A DNA stretch of 64,000 nt from an uncultured Bacilli bacterium (GCA_934101575.1 CAKORJ010000001.1:558001-622000), one strand, 5' to 3'; shown: positions 48,894-60,200, counted from the first letter of the stretch. Numbers and translations: made by a program. The notes: generated by a model from the sequence alone, not told the origin.

Positions 48894-51830
48894 TTAATCA
48901 ACTAATTTTACACTTACTAGTTTTGACACTCCGGACTCTTGCATTGTTATTCCGTAAAGAGTATTTGCATATTCCATTGTTTTCTTTTTGTGTGTTATTA
49001 TTATTAACTGTGTTTTACCATTATATTTTTTTAGATAATTTCCAAATCTATCAACATTTGCTTCATCTAGTGCTGCTTCTACTTCGTCAAATAAACAGAA
49101 TGGAATACTTTTTATATTTAGAATTGCAAATAAGATACTAATTGCAGTCAGAGTTTTCTCCCCACCGGATAAGAGATTGATACTTGATAGTTTTTTCCCT
49201 GGTGGTGTTACATTTATATTTATTCCTGTTTCTAATAGATTTTTACTATCTGTTAGTTCTAGTTTGGCTTCTCCTCCGCCAAATAGGGATTTAAATACTT
49301 TATCAAATTCTATTTGTACTTGTTTAAATGACTTTAAGAATTCATCTTTCATTACTTCATCTAATTCACTTATTATTTCTAATAGTTTTTCTGATGCTTC
49401 TTTTAAATCATTATTTTGTTTTTTCATGAATTCATATCGTGTGTTTATTCTATCATATTCTTCTATTGATGCTACATTTACTACTCCTATATTTTTTATT
49501 ACTCTTTTGTATTCATTTACATTTTTTCTTGCTATTTCTTCATCTATTTCTAAGATATAGTTTTCTTTTGCTTTTTCGAATGTCATTTGATATGTTTCAC
49601 TTAATATACTTAGTAAATTATCCATTTTGACACTGCTTTTGGTATTTGATATTTCATATTCTTTTAAGTTGTTTTCTAATGTTCTTACTGCAGTGTTATT
49701 TAATCTAAATGATGCTTCTAGTTCATCTATTTTTGTTTCTAGTTTTTCTTTATTATTTATTTCTTGTTTCGTAGTTTTTTCTGTTTCTTGTTTTTTGGAC
49801 ATTACTTTGTAATATTTTTCCATTAGTTGTTGTTCTTGATCTTTTAAGGTATTGTTTACTATTCCTCCTAGATTGTTTAATTCATTTGTTATTTTGTTTA
49901 GTTCTTCTATGCTTTGTTTTAAGATTTCTTCTTTTGTCCTTAGTTCTTCTTCTTCTATTACTTTTTGTTTTTCTATTTGGAATATTTTGTTTTGCAATTC
50001 TTTTTCTTCTAGTAATTTTTCTTGATATTTTTTATTTAATTCTTCTGTAGAGTTAGTTATTGTTTTTATTTTTGCTTCTAGTTTTTGTAATTCATATCTT
50101 TCACTTATTATATTATTTGTTTTTACTTTTCCTCCAGTTATGGATCCTCCGACGTTTATTGATTCTCCGGATAATGTTATTATTCTGTACCGGTTATTTA
50201 TTTTTTTACTTATTATGTTAGCATTATCTATATTTTCTACTAATATTGTTGTTCCTAACTGATGTTTTATTATGTTTTGGTATGTTTGATTGTATGTTAC
50301 TATGTTATCTATGGTATCTATATAGCCTTGTTCTTTTGTTAAGATGTTTTTTGTTGTTTCATCTATATGTCTTGGTTTTATTACACTTAACGGATAAAAT
50401 GTTACTCTTCCTAGATTGTTTTCTTTTAAGAAGTTTATAGCACTTTTTGCATTTTCTGGGGTATCTACTATTATATAATCTTTTGCTCCGCCTAGGGCTA
50501 TTGTTAATGCTATTAAGTATTTATCTTCTGTTTTTATCAGATTTGATATTGTGTTATGTATTCCTTTTAATTTTGGATTTGATAATACTTTTTTTACATT
50601 TGGAGAGGTGTTTCCTCCTTGTTCTATATAGTCTGTTAGATATTTTATTTTATAATTTATCTCTGTTTCTTGTTTGGTGTTTTGAGATATGTTTTCTTCT
50701 ATTTTTCTTTTTTCTTTTGTTATAGTTTCTAGTGCTTTTTGTATAGAGTTTTTTTCATTTATTGTATTGGTTTTTAAACTTGTTAACTGTTTAATATCAT
50801 TTGTTTGAGAGGTTATTTCATTTTTTAGAAGAAGACTTTTTTCTTTTAAATTTGTTATATTTTCATGTACTTTTAAGTCATTGCTTTCGTATTTACTTCT
50901 TTCACTTAAGATGTTTTTTTCTCCGTTTAGTCTTTCTAGTTCTTTGGTTAATTCAATATATTCTTTGTTTAAACTTGCTATTTTTTCATTTGTTTTTATT
51001 AGTTCTTGTTTATAGTTTTCTAGGTCTATATCTTTGGATGTTGAGGCACCCATTAACTTAGCTATTTCGTTTTGAGTTTCTTCTATTTTTGTTTCGTTTT
51101 CGTGAAATTTATTGTTTAGATTTTCTAGATCATGAACTATTAAGGCTATTTCTACATCACTTAACTTTTCTTGATAATCTAGATATTTGATTGCAGCGGA
51201 TCTTTGAGCTTTTAGTGGTTCTATTCTTTCTGTTAGTTCGATTATTATATCTTCAATTCTTGTCATGTTTTCTTTTGTTTTATCTAGTTTTCTTAGAGCT
51301 TCTTCTTTTCTTTTTTTATATTTTAATACTCCGGCGGCTTCTTCAAAGATTGCTCTTCTTTCATATGGAGTGCTGTTTATGATATTTGCTACTTCTCCTT
51401 GGGATATTATATTGAAGGCATATTTACCTATTCCACTATCTAGAAATAGGTCATTTATGTCTTTTAATCTACATTTTTCGCCATTTAGAAAGTATTCGTT
51501 TTCTCCACTTCTATATACTTTTCTTGTGATTTCTATTTCTGTATATGGTACTTTTAGGTATGAATCTGTATTATCGAATACTAGTGTTACTGAGGCTAAG
51601 TTTAACGATTTTCTGCTTTTTGAACCGGAAAATATTACATCTGACATATTGTTTGAGCCTCTTAGAGTTTTTACTGATTGCTCTCCCATGACCCATTTTA
51701 CTGCATCTACTATATTACTTTTACCACTTCCATTAGGTCCTACTATACATGTTATATTATCATTTAAGTTTAAGTTTATTTTATCTGCAAAGGATTTAAA
51801 TCCTGAAGCTTTTATTTCTTTTAAATACAT
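48894..51830 (-). CDS. smc: chromosome partition protein SMC, shortened arms
   Basis: SMC condenses and segregates DNA with ScpA/ScpB. The head shows the Walker A CIVGPNGSGKSNIVDAVKW and, at the C-terminus, the ABC signature NLLSGGEKTLTA with Walker B PFCLFDEVEAALDEAN. The hinge runs about 407-575 and holds IALGGAKDYIIVD and GGSITGGK. The coiled-coil arms are about 240 and 200 residues. Bacillus SMC arms are each roughly 100 longer, which explains the total of 978 against about 1,186. The ATG at 51830 is used; the GTG at 51839 overlaps the AGGA site. It is separated from trmK by that operon's terminator. Confidence 0.95.
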   Translation of the reverse strand: MYLKEIKASGFKSFADKINLNLNDNITCIVGPNGSGKSNIVDAVKWVMGEQSVKTLRGSNNMSDVIFSGSKSRKSLNLASVTLVFDNTDSYLKVPYTEIEITRKVYRSGENEYFLNGEKCRLKDINDLFLDSGIGKYAFNIISQGEVANIINSTPYERRAIFEEAAGVLKYKKRKEEALRKLDKTKENMTRIEDIIIELTERIEPLKAQRSAAIKYLDYQEKLSDVEIALIVHDLENLNNKFHENETKIEETQNEIAKLMGASTSKDIDLENYKQELIKTNEKIASLNKEYIELTKELERLNGEKNILSERSKYESNDLKVHENITNLKEKSLLLKNEITSQTNDIKQLTSLKTNTINEKNSIQKALETITKEKRKIEENISQNTKQETEINYKIKYLTDYIEQGGNTSPNVKKVLSNPKLKGIHNTISNLIKTEDKYLIALTIALGGAKDYIIVDTPENAKSAINFLKENNLGRVTFYPLSVIKPRHIDETTKNILTKEQGYIDTIDNIVTYNQTYQNIIKHQLGTTILVENIDNANIISKKINNRYRIITLSGESINVGGSITGGKVKTNNIISERYELQKLEAKIKTITNSTEELNKKYQEKLLEEKELQNKIFQIEKQKVIEEEELRTKEEILKQSIEELNKITNELNNLGGIVNNTLKDQEQQLMEKYYKVMSKKQETEKTTKQEINNKEKLETKIDELEASFRLNNTAVRTLENNLKEYEISNTKSSVKMDNLLSILSETYQMTFEKAKENYILEIDEEIARKNVNEYKRVIKNIGVVNVASIEEYDRINTRYEFMKKQNNDLKEASEKLLEIISELDEVMKDEFLKSFKQVQIEFDKVFKSLFGGGEAKLELTDSKNLLETGININVTPPGKKLSSINLLSGGEKTLTAISILFAILNIKSIPFCLFDEVEAALDEANVDRFGNYLKKYNGKTQLIIITHKKKTMEYANTLYGITMQESGVSKLVSVKLVD

Positions 51831-51884
51831 AAATTCCACATCCTATATGTTCTATAGGTAAATTATATCAAATTTTAATAAAAA

Positions 51885-51917
51885 TAAAAAGAATTAACTT
51901 TAAAATTGGTTAATTCT
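51885..51917 (-). terminator. intrinsic terminator of the dnaG-rpoD-trmK operon
   Basis: GAATTAAC and GTTAATTC pair around a ten-base loop, then TTTTTA on the minus strand. Confidence 0.75.
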
Positions 51918-52587
51918 ATGTGTTATTTTGTTTTTGCAAAGTTTTATTTATATATTTTATTTCTTGTTTTAATTTGATTTTTGTTATTAAGTGTTTTAAC
52001 TTTAACTGTTTATATATATCTTGTAACTTATTTTTATTATAATTTAAATATTCTATATAAATAAGATCTTTTGATGGGGTTCCATATTTTAATTCATATT
52101 TTTTATACTTTTTTGTTCCTTTTTTAAACTTTATTACTTGATAGTACTTATTTTTATCTTTTATGATTAGTTCTTTTTCTGGGACAAATCCTAATGTTTT
52201 TAAGTTTTCTCTTAAATATTTATAATCGTTATTAGAGGATATTATTATTTGTTTTATTTCTTTTAATATTTCTTTTTTTTGTTTTAAAATATCTACTATA
52301 GTTGTGGAACCTAGTCCAGATAGTATTATTGTGTCTATACCTTTTTGATATGATTCTAGACCATTTGCTTGTTTTAGTATTATTTTATCTTCTAAATTAT
52401 ATTTTTTTATATTTTGTTTAGCATTTTCTAATGGACCTTTGTTTATATCACTTGCTATTGCTTTTATATTTTTATTTTTTGTTGTTACGTATATATCTAG
52501 TAAAGCATGATCACATCCAACATCTAATATAAAAGAGTTATCTTCGATTAAATCTCCGATAGCTCTTAATCTTTTTGATATATTCAT
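51916..52587 (-). CDS. trmK: tRNA (adenine-22-N1)-methyltransferase TrmK
   Basis: SAM-dependent methyltransferase for m1A22 in Ser and Tyr tRNAs of Bacillota. The 223-residue protein has RLRAIGDLIEDNSFILDVGCDHALL with the SAM loop, AIASDINKGPLENAKQNI, and IILSGLGSTTIVDIL in the active region. The C-terminal coiled-coil-like helices are Lys-rich, as in YqfN. It overlaps the rpoD stop by one base (TAATG), so it belongs to that operon, as in Bacillus. Confidence 0.92.
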   Translation of the reverse strand: MNISKRLRAIGDLIEDNSFILDVGCDHALLDIYVTTKNKNIKAIASDINKGPLENAKQNIKKYNLEDKIILKQANGLESYQKGIDTIILSGLGSTTIVDILKQKKEILKEIKQIIISSNNDYKYLRENLKTLGFVPEKELIIKDKNKYYQVIKFKKGTKKYKKYELKYGTPSKDLIYIEYLNYNKNKLQDIYKQLKLKHLITKIKLKQEIKYINKTLQKQNNT

Positions 52588-53681
52588 TAGTCTGTTAGGA
52601 AGTCTTTTAATTTTTTACTTCTTGATGGATGTCTCATTTTTCTAAGAGCTTTGGCTTCTATTTGTCTTATTCTTTCTCTTGTTACTCCGAATATTTGTCC
52701 TACTTCTTCTAGAGTTCTACATTGTCCATCATCTAAACCAAATCTTAATTTTAATACTTTTTCTTCTCTTTCTGTAAGAGTATCTAATACACTTCCTAGT
52801 TCTTCTTTTAGTAGTTCTGCGGTTGCATATTCTTCTGGGGACATCATTCTTTCATCTGGTACGAAGTCTCCTAAATGTGAGTCGTCTTCTTCGCCTATTG
52901 GTGTTTCTAATGATACTGGTTCTTGTGATATTTTCATTACTTCTCTTACTTTTTCTTCGGTTATTCCTAGTTTTTCTGCTAGTTCTTTATCACTTGGTTC
53001 TCTATTTAATTCTTGGGTTAATTGTCTTTGAATTCTTGCAAGTTTATTTATAGTTTCTACCATATGAACAGGTACTCTTATTGTTCTTGCTTGGTCTGCT
53101 ATTGCTCTGGTTATTGCTTGTCTTATCCACCATGTTGCATATGTTGAAAATTTATATCCTTTGCTTGGATTAAATTTTTCTACAGCTTTCATAAGTCCTA
53201 TGTTTCCTTCTTGGATTAAATCTAGAAAGGCCATTCCTCTTCCGACATATCTTTTGGCTATTGATACGACTAAACGTAAGTTTGATTCAGCAAGTATTCT
53301 TTTTGCGTCTTCATTTCCTTCTTCTACTTGAAGGGCATATTCATATTCTTCTTCACTTGTTAATAAGTTTATTCTACCTATTTCTTTTAAGTACATTCTT
53401 ACTGGATCGTTTATTTTTATATCTTTGTTTGGTGAATCATTTATTATTATTCCTGCATCGTCATCATCATCGTCCTCTGGTTCATCATTTGTTTCATTCG
53501 ATACTATTTCTATGCCATTTTGAACGAACATATTGTATAGTTCATCTAGTGAGTCACTATCTGGTTCTAGGCCTTTTAAATGTTCAGCCATTTCTTCAAA
53601 TGTTACTTTATTATCGTTTTTTTTACCTAGTTCTAATAATTCTTGTTTTCTTTCTTCGAAGGATTTGATTTCGTTTATCAT
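52587..53681 (-). CDS. rpoD: primary sigma factor (sigma-70/SigA)
   Basis: Housekeeping sigma factor of 364 residues. Region 1.1-like helices are followed by the acidic linker DDDDDDAGI. Region 1.2 is DPVRMYLKEIGRINLL, and region 2 includes FLDLIQEGNIGLMKAVEKF and YKFSTYATWWIRQAITRAIA, which contacts the -10. Region 3 follows, and region 4 has TLEEVGQIFGVTRERIRQIE, which reads the -35. This agrees with the many TTGxxx-17-TATAAT promoters seen here. It overlaps dnaG by one base. Confidence 0.98.
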   Translation of the reverse strand: MINEIKSFEERKQELLELGKKNDNKVTFEEMAEHLKGLEPDSDSLDELYNMFVQNGIEIVSNETNDEPEDDDDDDAGIIINDSPNKDIKINDPVRMYLKEIGRINLLTSEEEYEYALQVEEGNEDAKRILAESNLRLVVSIAKRYVGRGMAFLDLIQEGNIGLMKAVEKFNPSKGYKFSTYATWWIRQAITRAIADQARTIRVPVHMVETINKLARIQRQLTQELNREPSDKELAEKLGITEEKVREVMKISQEPVSLETPIGEEDDSHLGDFVPDERMMSPEEYATAELLKEELGSVLDTLTEREEKVLKLRFGLDDGQCRTLEEVGQIFGVTRERIRQIEAKALRKMRHPSRSKKLKDFLTD

Positions 53682-55399
53682 TAAAATTCACTCCCTATTT
53701 TTACGAGTCTTATCTTTTCTAAAAGTTTTGCTTTTTTGACAGGATCGATTTCTTCTTTTATTAAACTTTTTAACCTATTTATTTCTTGGTTCTTATTATA
53801 ATCTTTTATTACTGTCATATAATCATCAAATGCTTCTAGATTAGCCTCGTCATCCCCTGCATATTTTAGGACTTCTTTTGTTTCATTTAATAGACTTTCT
53901 TTGTCTGTTAAACTTGTTATGAAGTCTGCTAAAACTAAAGATCCATGCATTTTATAAGTATAGATAATTTCATTTGCTAAATATCTTGCTTCTTTATATG
54001 GAAGATAGTTTAGTTTTTTTTCATATATTTTTGTTTTTTCATAGCTGTTTAACATTATATAAAGAATATCATATGTTGCTTTTTGATATTTATCTAATTT
54101 CTTTTTTGGTGCCGGATTTGTTTTTAACGCTTCAATTTTACTATACTTTTCGATTTTTTTCAAGCTATTTTTTAAAATATTTATATCTATGTCAAATTCT
54201 AGGGATAGTTTTTTTAACAATAGTTCTTGTTTTATTTCGTCGTCTTCTTGTCTTATCTCTTTTAGTACTTGGTTTATATAGTTTGATTTTTCTTCTAAAT
54301 TAGATAAATCTAGGCCATCTCTCATATGATATAGTTTGTATTCGCTATAAGGCACTGCATTTTCATAAAGGGCTTTAAAGCCTTCTTTTCCGTATTTTAA
54401 TATGTATTCATCGGGATCTTTGTTTTCTGTTAAGGATATTACTTTTATGTTGCAACCGGCTTCTGTTAATTCTTCTCCTACTTTTAGGGTTGCTTTTTTT
54501 CCGGCACTATCTCCATCTAAACATATATATATATCGTGTGATAGTCTTTTTAATAAGTTTATTTGTTGTTTTGTTAGAGCTGTTCCCATTAGTGCTATGG
54601 CATTTTTAATTCCTACAGAATATAATCTTATTACATCCATGAATCCTTCGGTTATTATTACATTTTTTTTCTCTCTTACATATGCTTTTGCTCTGTAATA
54701 ATTATAAAGAAGTTCTCCTTTTTTGAATATTGGTGTTTCTTTTGTATTTATATATTTGCTTGTATCTTGAGTGTTATATATTCTTCCTGAGAATCCTACT
54801 GGTTTATTATTGGTGTCAAATAATGGGAACATTATTCTATTTACATATAAATCATTATATCCATTTCCTAGACCATATTGTTCTAGTTCTATGGTGCTAT
54901 AGTCTTTTTTGGTTAAAATATTTGTTAAAGAGTTTTTATCTAATGATAAACCTATTTTAAACTCTTTTATTAAGTCTTTTGATATTTTTCTATTTTCTAG
55001 ATATTCTATGGCATTTTTCCCTAATGAACTGTTTATATTGTTTTGATACAGTTTTAACGCCAAGTCATACATTTTATAATATTTATCGTATTTAGTTGTA
55101 GTGTTTTTTACATTTCCTCCTTGGAAACTTATTCCTGCTTTTTTAGCTAAGACTGATAGTGCTTCTTTAAAGTCTACATGTTCATAATCCATTATGAAGG
55201 TTATTACATTACCACTTGCTCCACATGAAAAACATTTATATATTTGTTTATCTTTTGAAACACTCATGCTGGGATTGGTATCATCATGAAAGGGACATAC
55301 TCCAAAATAGTTTTTTCCTTTTTTAGCAAGGGGCAAATAACTAGAGATAACATCTACTATATCGTTTGCTTTTCTTATTTCATTTATTTGATTATCCAT
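53681..55399 (-). CDS. dnaG: DNA primase
   Basis: Makes RNA primers for replication. The N-terminal zinc ribbon is CPFHDDTNPS with YKCFSCGASGN (Cys-His-Cys-Cys). The catalytic core includes YLENRKISKDLIKEF and GFSGRI. The TOPRIM region has VIITEGFMDVIRLYSVG and IYICLDGDSAGKKA. The C-terminal helicase-binding domain is present; total length is 572. It is first in the dnaG-rpoD-trmK operon, with AAGGAGG upstream and a TATAAT at about 55426-55431 whose -35 is weak. Confidence 0.97.
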   Translation of the reverse strand: MDNQINEIRKANDIVDVISSYLPLAKKGKNYFGVCPFHDDTNPSMSVSKDKQIYKCFSCGASGNVITFIMDYEHVDFKEALSVLAKKAGISFQGGNVKNTTTKYDKYYKMYDLALKLYQNNINSSLGKNAIEYLENRKISKDLIKEFKIGLSLDKNSLTNILTKKDYSTIELEQYGLGNGYNDLYVNRIMFPLFDTNNKPVGFSGRIYNTQDTSKYINTKETPIFKKGELLYNYYRAKAYVREKKNVIITEGFMDVIRLYSVGIKNAIALMGTALTKQQINLLKRLSHDIYICLDGDSAGKKATLKVGEELTEAGCNIKVISLTENKDPDEYILKYGKEGFKALYENAVPYSEYKLYHMRDGLDLSNLEEKSNYINQVLKEIRQEDDEIKQELLLKKLSLEFDIDINILKNSLKKIEKYSKIEALKTNPAPKKKLDKYQKATYDILYIMLNSYEKTKIYEKKLNYLPYKEARYLANEIIYTYKMHGSLVLADFITSLTDKESLLNETKEVLKYAGDDEANLEAFDDYMTVIKDYNKNQEINRLKSLIKEEIDPVKKAKLLEKIRLVKIGSEF

Positions 55400-55508
55400 A
55401 GTACACCTCCTTGAAACTAATATATATTATACTACAAATTTTAATATAAAAAAAGGCAATAATTTTAATAGTTAGTAGTATTTTATTTGGATAACTTTTC
55501 TAAAAATA

Positions 55509-55537
55509 ATGACAAATTGTAAAATATAGTGTATAAT
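55509..55537 (+). promoter_or_regulatory. sigma-A-type promoter of rnjA
   Basis: ATGACA (55509-55514) and TATAAT (55532-55537), spacer 17, about 50 bases before the ATG. The gap 55400-55584 is divergent and otherwise holds only the weak dnaG -10. Confidence 0.65.
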
Positions 55538-55584
55538 TAATGAGGTTGATTCTTTTATAAAAATTTAATTGAAAGGAGATTATA

Positions 55585-57255
55585 ATGTTTAAGAAAGGCA
55601 AAACTTATGTCTTTGCTTTAGGTGGACTTGGAGAAGTCGGTAAAAATATGTATGTTTTAATGCATAATGATGAAATTGTAATAATAGATGCTGGGGTTAT
55701 ATTTCCAGAAGAGGAATTAAGAGGAATTGACTATGTTCTTCCTGATTTTGAGTTTTTAAAGAATAACGAGAGAAAGATTAAGACTCTTATTATTACTCAT
55801 GGCCATGAGGATCATATTGGTGCTATACCTTTTCTTCTTCAAAATGTTAATATTCCTAGTATTTATGCTCCTAATCAAGCATATGCTCTTATTAAAAAGA
55901 AACTTGCTGATAGGAATATAAATTATAAAGGACTTAGACCATATGAAAGCAATGACAAATTAAAATATAAAAATTTCGAAATATCATTTTTTAGAACAAC
56001 CCATTCTGTACCAGATTCACATGGTATATGTGTTAAGACTCCGAATGGTACAGTAGTGGAAACTGGAGACTTTAAGTTTGATTTGACTCCTATTGGTCCA
56101 GTTACTGATTTTACTAGAATTAGTGAAATTTCTAAAGACGGAGTTACTCTTTTAATGAGTGAAAGTACTAATGTTTTAGATGAAGGTTTTTCTATGTCGG
56201 AATCTAAAGTTGATGAAGCTTTGAATGAGGTTTTTTCGAAACATCAAAACAATAGACTTATTATTGCAACCTTTGCTTCTAATATATATAGATTAAAACA
56301 TATCATTGAAACGTGTAAAAAATACAATAGAAAAGTTTGTATCTTTGGTAGAAGTATGGAGAATAATATAAATATTTCTATGGAGGGTGGATATATTGAT
56401 GCTAAGGATGTATTAATTACTCCGGAGGTTGCCAATAACATGAAACCTGGAGAAGTTGCTCTTTTATGTACTGGTACTCAAGGAGAACCTTTGGCTGCAC
56501 TTTCTAGGATTGCTGATGGAACTCATAAACAAATTAAACTTAGTCCTGCAGATATAGTAATATTTTCTTCTAGTGCTATTCCTGGTAATGGTAGAGCTAT
56601 TGCTAATACTATTAATAAACTTTATTTAAAGGGTGTTAAGGTTTATACTAGTTCTACTGATAGAGAAATACATGCTTCTGGGCATGCTATGAGTGAGGAA
56701 TTAAAACTAATGATTAGATTAATGAATCCTAAATACTTAATGCCTATTCATGGAGAATATAGAATGCTTAAAAAACATGCTCATCTTGCTAAAGAATGTG
56801 GTATTAATAAGAATAATATATTTGTTCTTGATAATGGTGATGTTCTTGAGATGGATAAAGGTAAAGTTAGAAAAATAGGAAATTTTGATGTTACTGAGAC
56901 ATTTGTTGATGGTAATAGAATTGGAGATATTTCGGGAGCAGTACTTAATGATAGAAAAATTATGGCTAGTGAAGGAATTCTTGTTGTTATTATTAATTTA
57001 AATATGGAAGAGAGAAAATTACTTGCTAAGCCTATGGTTACTACAAGAGGATTTATTCTTATTAATGAAAATGAAGAACTCATTAAGAAGATAGAAAGAA
57101 TTTCTGAAAAGACAATACTTAAAAAATTGGAAGATAAGAAGGTTACATTTACTGATATTAAATCAGAAGTAACAAAAGAACTTAATAATTTTATAAAAGA
57201 AGAAACTGGTAGAAAACCTATAGTTCTTCCAATTATTCTTAACATTAAAAAATAA
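55585..57255 (+). CDS. rnjA: ribonuclease J1
   Basis: 5'-3' exo- and endoribonuclease of mRNA decay and rRNA maturation. The 556-residue protein has all ligands: ITHGHEDHIGAIP (H72, H74, D76, H77), TTHSVPDSHG, ETGDFKFD, HASGHAMSEE and PIHGEYRM, plus the GTQGEPLAAL loop. It is thus the active partner of the degenerate J2 at 8643-10289. It is the only plus-strand gene in the right half of the window, with AAAGGAGATTATA before the ATG and its own promoter. Confidence 0.96.
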   Translation: MFKKGKTYVFALGGLGEVGKNMYVLMHNDEIVIIDAGVIFPEEELRGIDYVLPDFEFLKNNERKIKTLIITHGHEDHIGAIPFLLQNVNIPSIYAPNQAYALIKKKLADRNINYKGLRPYESNDKLKYKNFEISFFRTTHSVPDSHGICVKTPNGTVVETGDFKFDLTPIGPVTDFTRISEISKDGVTLLMSESTNVLDEGFSMSESKVDEALNEVFSKHQNNRLIIATFASNIYRLKHIIETCKKYNRKVCIFGRSMENNINISMEGGYIDAKDVLITPEVANNMKPGEVALLCTGTQGEPLAALSRIADGTHKQIKLSPADIVIFSSSAIPGNGRAIANTINKLYLKGVKVYTSSTDREIHASGHAMSEELKLMIRLMNPKYLMPIHGEYRMLKKHAHLAKECGINKNNIFVLDNGDVLEMDKGKVRKIGNFDVTETFVDGNRIGDISGAVLNDRKIMASEGILVVIINLNMEERKLLAKPMVTTRGFILINENEELIKKIERISEKTILKKLEDKKVTFTDIKSEVTKELNNFIKEETGRKPIVLPIILNIKK

Positions 57256-57285
57256 TTACTTTTTTGGTAATTATTTTTTTAATTT
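57249..57285. terminator. bidirectional intrinsic terminator
   Basis: AATAATTAC and GTAATTATT pair between the converging rnjA and surface-protein genes; an A run and a T run flank the stem. Confidence 0.75.
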
Positions 57286-60200
57286 TATGGATATTGCTGA
57301 GCATCATATAAGTAATTATGTTTCACTTCTTCAGCTGTTAAAGCTTTGGCATAAACTTTGGCATTGTATATTCCTATATTAAGAGAGCTAGCTGGAGAAC
57401 TACTACTATATATTTGAGCTTTATTTAATCCAAAGTTACCCATTTCAGAAGTGTTTTGATACGATCCTGTTACTGATTTCGTTTCGTTTACCTTAACCCC
57501 ATCTATATAATTTATAACCTTACCATTAGTAGAATCATTAACATATGTTAAATTAATTCTTTTTGCAATACTATTATAAGTGTCAAATTTATTATCATCT
57601 TCAATCAATTCAGATGCAGTTCTGGTACCTCCGACAATATAATAACTTTTTGCACTGGTACTTCTCCAATAAATAGCCATTCCACTGTAACGCGCTGCTC
57701 CTATTAACACCCCTGTATTTCCATAAGTAGTATTTGTATATGGAGGATAATTTGTAAGAAAAAATGTTATTGAAAGAGTTCTGTCTGAAGTTGGTGGTAG
57801 TAATGTTGCTGCTGAAATAGTTGATACAACTGAATCAGTAGTTTGTAAATTAGTATCTGCCCAGACTGCTTTTGAGCTATAATTTGTTATTGTTCCATCA
57901 TAACCTGACCCACTTAAATCTTTCCATGTTGATGTTGTATATGATTTAGCGGTTCCAGTATTATTATAACCGTCATACCATAATTTTAAATTATCTTGTA
58001 TGTAACCATTATAGTAATCTGTGTAAGCATTTACCCTTTTTCCTGTTGATGTTTGATAATTTATATCATTTATAAGAGTTGTAAAATTAGTATTATCACT
58101 AGATACATAAGTCTTATTGTCATAAAAAACCCAGCTATTACTATGAGGATTATTATCATGCATTATCATTATTTCATCTAGGTCATATGTCTTACCTAAA
58201 TCTACTGTTACACAAGTATTACCTGGATTTTGAGTACCAGTTGCTGCATATGTATCTATTTTCCCATCCAATACATTTGAATACTCATACCCAGTGGCTG
58301 CACTTACACTACCAGTAATTGTTTTACCTTTAGCTATATTTACTCCATCTTTTATGGCCTGCATTTCTGCCCAATAGTTTCTATTCATAGAGCTTGAATT
58401 TATATTATGACAATCTTTTATATAACGAACATTATTAAGCTTAATGTTTTTCCTTTTAGGCTTAGTATCAACATATGATATTTTGGCATATCCATTATTT
58501 TCATTTCTCCCACTAAGCATCTTTCCACCAACAAAGTATTTACCACTATAATGAATTGTTTGGTTATTATGAGTGATTGTGGTACTTTCTTTCACTGAAT
58601 TTACTCCGGCATAACCACTTATATATGAGGAACCACCGCCTGCTGAGGTATGTTGTCCAGAACCACCACCATAGTAGCCTCCGCCTCCTCCAGAGTGATT
58701 ATTAGTTCCTCCTCTTCCAAAGTAACCAGAGTTTATTGTTGCATAACTGGAACTGCATTTTATTGAATAACCTCCATATGTTTGAGTTCCAGATTCACCA
58801 TATTTGTAACATGTATTGGTCATTTTTTGGGCCACTTCTCCATAAAGGGTCCCACCATTGCCTCCATCTCCAGAATAATCAGGATATGAAGTGTGGGAAT
58901 CTGCTCCGCCACCTCCGCCTGCTACCATTATTCTTGAAATTAGGCTTTCTTTATCATCGGTATTTACTTGCTTTCCAAATTCTGTTTCTTTATATTCGCC
59001 ATCAACATCACTATTAAATACTGTATTTTGTTTTGTTTTAGTACTATCTAACAATACTATTTTATTCTTTTTGTAAGTTCTTGAATCTCCATAGTAATGC
59101 CATACAAAGACTTCTCCTATTTCATATTCTGCTCCTAAATCCATTTCTATATATGCATCTGTTACACCTTTTACTTCTACATAATTAGCTGTTGCTATAT
59201 TTCCATCTGTAAGTGCTGCTGTACTTGTTGCGTTTCCGGAATACGTTAAACTTGTACCATTGTGTGTTATTGCTTTTCCTTTTGATAAGATTTTATGAGA
59301 TTTATCATATACTTCTAGCTCTAGCCAGTGATTTCCTGTATTTTTATCTGAACCGCTTATATAACTTCGTACATATCTATATTTTTGGGTTGAGGCTTTT
59401 TTTAATCTTACATCTGTTGCTCCTCCGCCTCCTCCGGCGTTACTGTTACTTGCATAAAAATTTCCTATACTTCCGCCGTTGTAGCCTTTTCCATTATCTG
59501 TTACTTTATCTGTTGTGGTACCTGAATGACTTGAACCTTTTCCTCCAACATAAAAATATAATTTTTCATTTGCTTTTAAATACGTATAACCACTTGTAAA
59601 TCCTCCATATCCTTCACTTAGATAAGATGAATATTGAGCTGATCCTCCGCCAGCGCCAGCCATTTCTATGTAGTAATATCCATCTCTTGGAACTGTATAT
59701 TCTTGAACATCACCGGTATAATTAAATGTTTTTGCATTTACTCCAATGTCCATACTTTCTGGTCTTTGTTCTGCCTCTATTTTTAGTTTCAAGAAGGCTT
59801 TATAATCCTCAAGTTTTGATATTTCTTCTTCTTTTGATTTATCTAGCCATATTCTAAGTTTATAATTAATTATTTCATTTTTATAAATAATATCACTATC
59901 AATTATATTTTTTACTTTTTCCAAGGACATTGGTCCATATTCTTCACCATTTATTTCAAGTCCTACTTTTATATATTTTGTATCAAGTACTTTTCCTGTA
60001 TAGGTGCTTGGTATTTCATTTATTAATTTTAAATCATATTTAGCTGGGGATGATCCAATATTTTTTATATTGAAATCATATGTTTTCTCTTGTAACAAGC
60101 CTTCTTCATCACCCATAATAGATATTTTTTTATTGATTGTTTCGTAGTTTTCGGTTAGTTTTAGTTCTATACTTCCTGTTTTTATTATTTGTTCATTTGG

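Noticed and set aside
55400..55584. Possible structured RNA or riboswitch in the largest intergenic gap
   Set aside because: The region is A/T-rich with no stable helices or known riboswitch core. Two divergent promoters explain it.
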